A stretch of DNA of 64,000 nt. Source: Chionis minor. Its lineage: Eukaryota; Chordata; Aves; Charadriiformes; Chionididae. A model generated the notes under the pieces. That model was not told where the DNA came from. It searched no databases and saw only the letters and a list, made by a program, of their open reading frames with translations. Numbering within the stretch: position 1 is the stretch's first letter; each line of letters starts with the position of its first letter. Made by a program: the position numbers and the translations under genes. Below, piece after piece: positions 56,254 to 64,000 of this stretch. The DNA lies in the NCBI GenBank assembly GCA_013398295.1, contig VZSF01001140.1, forward strand, positions 1 through 64,000, written 5' to 3'.

Positions 56254-56297
56254 TGGAGCAGATCCCATGTTTTGCAACAAACCTCAAGTGTAGAAGA
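56254..56297 (+). other. exon-like 44-base segment with strong splice sites, plus strand
   Basis: TTTACTCTCTCCACAG (AG at 56252-56253) is an excellent acceptor. AGAAGA|GTAAGT (GT at 56298-56299) is a near-consensus donor. Two of three frames are open (WSRSHVLQQTSSVE or EQIPCFATNLKCRR). The segment could be a small exon of a coding or non-coding transcript. No homologous protein is recognised. Confidence 0.28.
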
Positions 56298-57080
56298 GTA
56301 AGTTTCCCAGCCCGTATTTTTTATCATTATAAGAGGCAAACAAAGCTGTCCTGTACAGCTGCACGCCTTGCTAAACCCCTCTGTCTATTGCTCCTAGTCT
56401 ATCTGCTCCTATTAAATCAGCAATCTGTTAGCGTTTGCGCTTTTTAAAAAGAAAAAAAAAGAGAAACATGGGTCAGAGAGCAACAAAGCATACTTAAGCC
56501 CACTTTTCCCACGCACAAAGCTAATTTGTGTGGATTTTCACATGCCTTTTGGGGACAAGCACAGCTGCACACCCCTGAGTGCGGCACTGCCGGCAGCCAG
56601 CTGAACACAGGGTGCTCCTTTGGCATCACCCACACTTCTGTCTTGTTGAGAAACAGCAGGCAAGTGGTTCAAGATGTGTATGAACACCTAAGTGAGGTTA
56701 GGTTCGAACACAGAGACCTAGCAGCAGACTATCAGCTCACTGCCATACTCCCAGGTGCCTTTAAAAAAGAAATAAATAAGATTGAAGCCTCCGTCCTGTG
56801 GCTGGTGGCATCTCAGCGGGGTCAGATGAAACTCCTGGCACAGCCCCCTGGCAGCAATGTTCAGACCTGCCGAGCCACCACCCGGCTGCATCGCGGCAAA
56901 CGTCCCCTGGGCACCCTCATGCAGCACAGCCTTAGCCCCGAGGTCACCAAGGCATGGCTGCCAACAGCTTCGTTTTACCCAAATCCCACCCTCTGCCGCA
57001 CGCTGAAGGCAGCAGGGCATCTTATTGCTTCAGCACAGATAGGTGGATGCTGGATGGGTCTTCTTCCCCAGCACCGACAG

Positions 57081-57105
57081 AAAAAAAAAATAAAAAAAAA
57101 AAAAA
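57081..57105. repeat. A-rich run
   Basis: Ten A, one T, fourteen A; directly visible. The long frame at 56526-57146 runs through it, which argues against that frame being a gene. Confidence 0.9.
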
Positions 57106-60100
57106 TCAACATTCAGGGTTTCTCTTGCTCTTCATTCAGTAGCTGAACATTTTCCAATTTTTATTACAATTATGCTTCGCTCAAATTAGAGCTAGGTAAA
57201 GCGCCACATGCCTGTCAAGCAGCTTGTCAGTGGCTGGTGCTCCTTTTAGAACTGTTTTGTGTTCATTGTATGTAAAAGCAAGTTTCTCAGACCATTTCCT
57301 CTCATTTAAAGCCTCAGCTTGAGCACGTGTCCCCTCCCAGGCCTCAACCAGATCTTTATGCCGGTTAGGTTAATCAAGAGCACCAGGTTTAATACACTGT
57401 TAGTTAAGACTAAAGCCATAGCAGGTCTATAATTTTGGGAGGGAGTTGGGTCACTGTATTTCCCTGTTATTTCCAGCCTGGTCCTGCCAGCAGGCACCCA
57501 GCCGCAGGACACACACGGCTCTGCCCACATGCCGTGGAAAGAGCCATCGGCACATCCCGACCTGCAGACCTCACACCAATATTGCATTTCAGTCTCGCTC
57601 AGCCATAGGAAGCATCTTGTCCCCAAAATCCCCATAACGCTGCTGTCATTACGAGACAGAGAGAGGAAATCCAGACTGTGCACACATTATTTATAGCCCT
57701 TGCTCCATTCAGAGAGCACAAATACCTTATTCAGCTACAACTTATAGATGTTTAGTGCAAAACAACATGCTTTACCGCCTACTTAATTTTGAAAGTAAGG
57801 ATTTATCTATTTGGTTTAGTCTGTAACTTGTCTGGTGCTGTTTGTTTTATCAGGCTTTACCGGGCTAAGAGCGTCGAGTAAGTACAATTACCCCCAGTGC
57901 ATGGTGATGATAAACTGCATCCTGTGCGCCTTGTTCAGACAAATTCTTTTGAATTTCAGAGCCAATTTTGACCAAGTAAGGTGTCTGAATCCAAACTAAA
58001 GCCGAGCTATAAGCCTTACGATGCCATCTTCTGATCCCAGGGATTTTCCAGCAATTAAAAGATGACACACAAACTTAGCCTACTGCTGATTTTTAAAGCC
58101 CGCTACGTATTTCACCAGTGGCAGCGGAGTTTCTTGTAAGAAACTCCCAGTTTAAGCATCAGCACGGGGCGAGCAGCGATGGGTGCAGGTGCTGGGACCT
58201 CACCAGCCCTCGTCCCACATCTCTGCCCCGTGGGTCAGGACCAGTTCCCGCAGGGCAGGAATGCACTTCCACCAGCACAGTCTCACCAAGCGGAAAGCAC
58301 ACACCCAGCTTTAAGGAAAAACCTTCCCAAACAAAACCAGACATTCACAGAAATCAGAGACATTTCCACAGACGTGCTTGAAGTGTCACGAGTAAGGACA
58401 GCCCAAGCTGAAGGTCTCTTTTTTGGCTCCTTGGCCTCAGCAGATGCGTGTCCAGCTCGGAGGCGCACCCCGTCGGCTCGCAGGCTCACATCTCTTTGTG
58501 GCGCACAGATTCAATTAGGGAGGAAGCTGACACACACGCCTTAATTGCACTTCCCATTACCGCTGCTGCTCAGGCACGGCGGTTCTCCCTCTCCTCTCCG
58601 GCAGCACAGCCAAGAGCTGCACCCGCTCCCCTGGGATGCTCATCAGCCAGCAGCCCCCGTGCCGAGCACCGCTACGCCTTTTTGGGGGCTGTTTTTTGTT
58701 TTTAATAGCTGGGCCCATTGCTGGTTCCCTGCTAATTGCCCAAGTAGTTGAGGGCTGAGGTTCCCTGTGACCTGACCACACGCAGCCACTCCGATCCCAA
58801 CAGCATCAGTTTACTGATTCTGCCTCCTTCTTAACCAATTTTAAGATTTCTCACCCCTTGGAGAATAAGCTCCTGTAAGAGAATCCCATTAACTGCTACG
58901 CATCCCCCCCTTACTACAAATTCAAATCAGCCTGGAGGGGTGAGACACAAAGCATGTTTTAATTACCCGGGAGCAGTCCCTAAAGCAATTTGCCCAAACC
59001 TCTCCCACCACAGCAAGTCAGAGCAGCTGAGCCTCCATCAGGAGCTGGTAACAGCCTGGACTGAATGAGGAAGGTGAAGTGCATCACCCCCCTCCCATCT
59101 CTAAACCATATTTTGGAGGCAAAGCAAGAGAGCCACTTTTGGGAGGATGAGCACAGAGGAGCTTTAGATCAGAGTCATCTTTTTAAGGTGATTTTGTTCC
59201 ATTAGATACTAATATGTATCAAAACACATAAATGCAGTGACCCCACAAAAAAAAAAAACCCACCCATCTTTTCCATCAGCACATGGGTAGCACAATGGGT
59301 CCCCAGAGTCCCCCAGCAAAGAGGGTCATCCCCTGCCTCACACAAAAAGCCACTTTCACCCAGTAATTATTTGACACCATGAGTTAATGATCAGGTCTCT
59401 TAGGTATGAAATATGTCTGCAATTCCTCCAAAGACAGTGCAGCTCCACAGCTGGGGGCAGGGTTGCCCCCGCAACTGTTAGATTTGTCCCAGATGATGGA
59501 TGCCGAGATGTCATGATACACCCAACATAAACGGGGGTTCTGCAATGTGCCACTCTGTAGTTTTTCAGCCCAGGTTTTGCTTTCTCCGGAACCCAAAGCC
59601 CCCCCAGCCCCAGGCACACCGCTGCTTCTCAAAACCAGCTCCAAAGCCACCCCGGGAAACTTGGTTCCTTGCTCTGAAGCGAGACAAATGGAAACCATTT
59701 CTCTTCATGGGGGAACAGAGCCAAGTAATTGACTGTCACCACACTAAGACACTGATTTATAGTGAGTGTTAACACACAAGAATCCCCTTTAAAATAGGGA
59801 AGTTACCAGCCATGGGGGAGATGGGTGGGACAGATTGGACTCCCCAGTCCATGAGGCTTCCCTGCGAGCAGGCTCTGGCTCCTCTGTCATCAGGTGTTGC
59901 ACTTGCCACTGCCCTGAGGATTTTATGCTCAGGTGTAGATGTTAGTGCCAAATTTAGTTTTCAGAGTGCCAGAGAGTCACTCAAGTAATATAATAGAATG
60001 GTTTAGGTTGGAAGAGACCTTAAAGCTCATCTCTTTCCACCCCCCTGCCCTGGGCAGGGACACCTCCCACCACACCAGGTTGTTCCAAGCCCCATCCAAC

Positions 60101-60407
60101 CTGGCCTTGAACCTCCAGGGCTGGGGCAGCCACAGCTGCTTTGGGCAACCCCAGGGGCTCACCACCCTCATGGTGAAAAATTTCTTCCTGAAATCTAATC
60201 TAAAATCTCCCCTCTTCCAGTTTGAAGCCATCACCCCTAGTCCTATCACTACATGCCCTTGTAAAACCTTCCTCTTCAGATTTCTTGTAGTCCCCCTTCA
60301 GATATTGGGAGACCTCACAGGAGCCTTCCCAGAGCCTTCTCTTCTCCAGGCTGAACCCCCCACCTCTCTCAGCTTGTCTTCATAGCAGAGGTGCCCTAAC
60401 CCTCTGA

Positions 60408-60550
60408 TCATCTCCACAGCCCCCTCTGGACCAGCTCCAACAGGTCCACGTCCTTATGTTGGGGGCTCCAGAGCTGGACACAGTATTCCAGGTGGGGTCT
60501 CACACGAGCAGAGGGGCAGAATCCCCTCCCTCGCCCTGCTGACCACACTA
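60408..60550 (-). pseudogene. CR1 ORF2 fragment after frameshift
   Basis: Minus-strand frame with [15 protein letters not shown] and LLELVQRG, the portion of CR1 ORF2 following the segment at 60500-60645 but in another frame. It stops at 60408. Confidence 0.82.
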
Positions 60551-60645
60551 CTTTTGATGCAGCCCAGGATGCGGGTGCCTTTCTGGGCTGCCAGCACACA
60601 TTGCTGGCTCATGTTGAGCTTCTCACCCACCAACACCCCCAAGAC
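60500..60645 (-). pseudogene. CR1 ORF2 fragment before frameshift
   Basis: Minus-strand frame with [36 protein letters not shown], matching the CR1 ORF2 C-terminal region. The expected next residues continue in the neighbouring frame, so a one-base indel lies near 60505-60515. No RT catalytic core is present. Confidence 0.85.
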
Positions 60646-60653
60646 CTTCACAA

Positions 60654-63600
60654 TCAAAAGAAACTAAAAGAGGGAAAGATCTGGAAGGCACTGAAATATT
60701 GAAATTGGAGCAGGTCTGAAGGAAAGAGAGAAGTTAAAGTTATGCACCAAGGAGAGCACTGCATAAAAGCAACTTGCTTACTAAAGCAGTAAAGGAAAGT
60801 AAAATTGAAAGGGCTTGTAGGCAAGGCACAACAGACTACAAGGTGTCTCATGCTTTTTGAGAACCACTCAAGCCCTGATGCTTGTAATTTTCGTTAATGT
60901 GATGGGAAAGCTATGCCCAGCCCACATGTGGGTGTCCCAGCAGGGAGGATGCGCTATTTGCCATGCCAACATCCCTCCAAACCCTGCCTCTCCCTTAGCA
61001 GCACCCCACCAGAGGGACATTTCTAAAAAACACAGCCTTCTCCTAGACGTGATCAGCTCTGCCAAAAGTCAGTCCATGACATCAGAAGCAAAGGAGTCAG
61101 AGGAAGAGCAAGTGCAGGGCAACCCCAGTTATTTATTCCAAGAAGTTGACCAGGACTGTGACAGGTGATCGAGAAGTGGGGCTGATGTTCTGGTCACACA
61201 TTGAGTACAGACAATGCCAGATAGGTCCCTCGGTTATAAATGGTGGAAATATGTACACCATCGCCTTGCAGAAGAGTTTACTGGTAGAGCAATGGCTAAA
61301 AAAAAATGAGTAAGCAAATATTATTGTTTAAAAACACAATTAGCCTCAAATAAACACAGTTTTCTTACAGTTTTGTTAAAGATTCAAATAAGATAAGTTT
61401 GATGATGTGTTTAGTGGTTTCCCCACAAGAAGAGTTTGGGGTGCAGCCCACAGTAATGCTTCTAAAAAATATTCCATGGATGTAAAATTGAAATATAATC
61501 CACTGATTTTTTTTCTCCAAGTATTTTGTATTTCAAATGCCAGAATTTGGCTGCTGGTCTGAGTTTGAGTGCTCACCTGCGCACGAGAAACCAACAAATG
61601 GTGGGTGCAGAAGGCTCTGGTTTTGACCAGTGGTCCACACAGCCCTTAAAATAGGCTGTCAGCACTGTGGCAAGTCACCCTGGACTAACAGGAGCCACTT
61701 GCCCCTTATCCAGGGACAGGCTGAACTGAGCAGTATAAGGAAGGATTCAGAGATTTTGTGTTAAGGAAGAGGTAAGTTCCAGAAAAATAAAATAAGCAAA
61801 CATGAAAGATTTCTGCTGTTAATACCATGTTTTAGTTGTCATTCCTATGGCAAATATTGATGTATTTGCTAACTTCTGTGTTCTAGACATTCTCATTTAA
61901 ATCTAATTTTCACAGCAAAACATCATGGTGCTCCAAAAAGAGAACTCCATCTGATATTTAAACTTCCAGTGCTTTTCTGTTGTCTCTCATGTTCTGATAA
62001 GTTGTTCTGTTAGCAACAAAGTCCTAATTCATTTAGCATCGATGCTAAGAAATGATCCCTCCCAACAGCACAGCCTCAGGTCTAATAATTCCCAGCAGGA
62101 AGAGTTAATTGAACAGCCTTCTGGCTGAGACATTTGATTTCCCCTTTTTAAAACCCATCAGCATCTGCAGGTGTTTTGGCCACTTTCTGGGAACAAGTAA
62201 AGGGAAAAGTGCTTCCATTTCAGAAAGACACATTATCTCTGAGGAAGAACAATTTGTAAAATGGCAAGCTTTTTTTGCAAGAGGCAGGAGTAAGGAAAAG
62301 CATGCTAATGAAAGTCTGGTAACCTGTAGGCTCTCCAAACAGACTGGACATTAGCCAAAAGGAAGGAAGCGAGTCATGAAAATAACAACTGCATCTGGAC
62401 ACAGATGAAGACAACATACAAATTCACTACACTGAAAACTACATGGCTCTTATTCATCCCAGAAAAATTTGTTGTTCCTGCCATATCCATCCTTTATTTA
62501 ACATCAACTCAGAGCCGATGGTATCAGTTCCACTTGCCAACACGAGGGCAGCCATGTACACAACGCCCATGCAGTGACCTAGAAGCCAGACACTCAGAGG
62601 TGATGATTTGAGATAATATAGAGAGCAATCAGCACAGTTCAGTGATGTGCTGCCTGATACACTTCCTGTGTATGTTAGCATATTGATTTTCTTGACCAGC
62701 AATACATTTTTTTGGAGGATCACATGGTGCAGTTGATCATTACTCCCAATGGAGGGCAAATAATCTTGACCATCAAGCTGAGAAAGTTGGTTTGCAGCAA
62801 ACTAAGAAACACATTAGAGCTTTCCCATGTAGAAGTAGGAGAAATTGTTTCACTGAGGACGTTAAAAAGCTGCAAACTGGAAAGACATGATACTCTTCTG
62901 ACTTACAGAGGAATTACCTGAGGATCAGCAGTTTTTTCCCCCCCTTCCCCTCTTTCTCTTCTCTTATCTTTGTTTACAGGCTTGGATGACTTGGATCCTA
63001 ACTTCCCCCAAAAAAATTCCTCGGTTTTTGGTGACCACGGATAGTCAAGATAGAATAAAGTGAAATTCTCTTTACAAAAGTATTTACTCTGTAGGTACAT
63101 ACAGTCCTTTGGGGATCCAGCACAACATACACCATGCAGATGGGGCTCTTCCCATCCCTGCAAACAGCCGTCCCAGCTGGGACATGGGATCACCCAGCCA
63201 ATCCTCACAGCTCCACACCGCAAATGAGGCACAGCCTCAAGGGCAGAGGAGCTCCATCCTTGCAGGACCCTCTGCCTCAAAGCCAACTTGTAAGACAGCA
63301 CAGATCCCTGCGGCACCATGAGGTTTCAGCTGTCACCCAGCACGCGCCCCCCCATGCTGAGCCCTTCTGGGTACCAGAGGGCTTATCTTAAATATTTAGA
63401 CTACTCAGCGCTCTGCCCTCAGACTCAAAATGAAAAATGCATGACTTATTCTTGGTATTTATTTTTCATCTGTAAGTATCTTCTGTTTTGTCATAAAATA
63501 AATTCCACCTTAGACTCAAATACATTTTAAAGCTTTACACCTTCAGGGGAATGTATGAGATTAGATGTTTTTGCTGGGAGAAAAAAAACCAAAAGAAGCT

Positions 63601-64000
63601 GCTTAAGAATTCAATTAACTTGTGAAGCTTCCTGTCATTAGATCTGATCAAATATAAAACTATGAAAAGAGTCAAACAAATGCATATATAGTCACATGAC
63701 TAAGAAAGTCTTCTCAAAGTGCATGAAGCATGCAATACATCAAGCTCTAGTGCTCATAATGCACATATGTGTTGCCAAACTAGATTTAAGTGATCTGGTT
63801 TCTGGCAATTTCCAGATAGCTTTGCTCTGCCAGCCTACACAACCCAAGCCCATAATGCCCCAGGTGTTCTGTGGCCAAGCTCACCATGACCCAAGTCTTG
63901 CCACTTTCAACAGGGACTTCAAAACCAAGACACTCCTGCACCGTGTTTTTATGTCAACTGAGCAAATTCTAACAAAAACTTGTTTCAGCCAGAATTCTTA
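60654..64000. other. single-copy non-coding stretch
   Basis: No gene or transposon recognised. An exon-like segment lies at 61714-61771. The 138-codon minus frame at 62903-63319 has no known domain. Confidence 0.5.
61714..61771 (+). other. exon-like segment with strong donor, plus strand
   Basis: CTTGCCCCTTATCCAG (acceptor) precedes 58 bases ending GGAAGAG|GTAAGT (GT at 61772-61773). All frames contain a stop, so if real it would be a non-coding or untranslated exon. Confidence 0.22.

Larger units (their letters stand above)
47879..59989. other. long single-copy non-coding stretch, mostly CpG-poor
   Basis: About 12 kb without a recognised gene or long transposon. Separately listed are a conserved-looking block with an exon-like segment (48440-48960), an exon-like segment at 56254-56297, a MIR-like relic near 54125 and A runs. 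The 190-codon frame at 49114-49686 (minus), which begins at a GTG codon, and the 206-codon frame at 56526-57146 (plus) have no domain I recognise and overlap competing frames. Confidence 0.5.
59990..60653 (-). mobile_element. CR1 LINE, 5'-truncated copy
   Basis: About 660 bases. The 3' end at the left reads AATAGAATGGTTTAGGTTGG, then AAGAGACCTTAAAGCTCATC. It continues through GGGCAGGGACACCTCCCACC, TGGCCTTGAACCTCCAGGG, CTTCTCTTCTCCAGGCTGAA and TTGATGCAGCCCAGGATGC to CTTCACAATCAAAAG at the right. It is of the same type as 24.8 and 38.0 kb, in opposite orientation. Confidence 0.95.

Noticed and set aside
56690..56725. tRNA gene, from GGTTCGAAC near 56700
   Set aside because: No acceptor stem, A-box or anticodon arm can be drawn around it.
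56526..57146. 206-codon plus-strand open frame as a gene
   Set aside because: It reads through long A runs (poly-lysine at its end), has a strong competing frame on the minus strand and no recognisable domain.

Overview
This window looks like non-coding nuclear DNA from a bird (a sauropsid, most likely a neognath bird). The main evidence is a set of twelve 5'-truncated CR1 LINE copies. Their 3' ends carry the avian signature TTCCAACCC followed by short ATTCTATG-type repeats. There is no bacterial-style gene organisation, and I found no complete protein-coding gene. The longer open frames are either CR1 or endogenous-retrovirus remnants, or chance open frames in moderately GC-rich DNA (several begin at non-ATG codons).

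Layout. 1-17.2 kb: single-copy DNA with a G-quadruplex-like TGGG repeat at the left edge, a CR1 at 4.6-5.2 kb, smaller CR1 pieces near 3.2, 11.9 and 14.5 kb, AT-rich blocks that read like conserved non-coding elements (3.6-4.3 and 14.1-14.3 kb), and CpG-rich patches near 12.5, 13.4 and 16.5 kb. 17.2-19.1 kb: a broken gammaretrovirus-like endogenous retrovirus (LTR, leader, decayed gag fragment). Its LTR contains a perfect 274-bp direct duplication separated by a single N, probably an assembly artefact. 19-38 kb: single-copy DNA with CR1 pieces near 21.2, 22.5, 24.9, 29.0 and 38.1 kb, CpG-rich patches near 24.0 and 25.3 kb, and palindrome clusters near 27.7 and 31.16 kb. 38-64 kb: mostly CpG-poor single-copy DNA with three minus-strand CR1 copies (43.7, 47.1-47.9 and 60.0-60.7 kb), relics resembling ancient MIR-type SINEs, and one CpG-rich patch near 45.5 kb.

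The most interesting unexplained signal is a set of short exon-like segments on the minus strand (48.5, 41.3 and 40.3 kb). Each has a strong GT donor and a plausible AG acceptor, and together they are phase-compatible. The last contains an ATG in a strong Kozak context five codons before its donor. This is a hypothesis from splice motifs alone; RNA-seq or comparative alignment would decide it. Other exon-like segments lie at 15.0, 41.1, 56.3 and 61.7 kb (plus strand) and 19.6 kb (minus).

Nothing here amounts to a demonstrable new biological system. The window is best described as an intron or intergenic desert with CR1 and ERV fossils, candidate regulatory elements and a few candidate exons.
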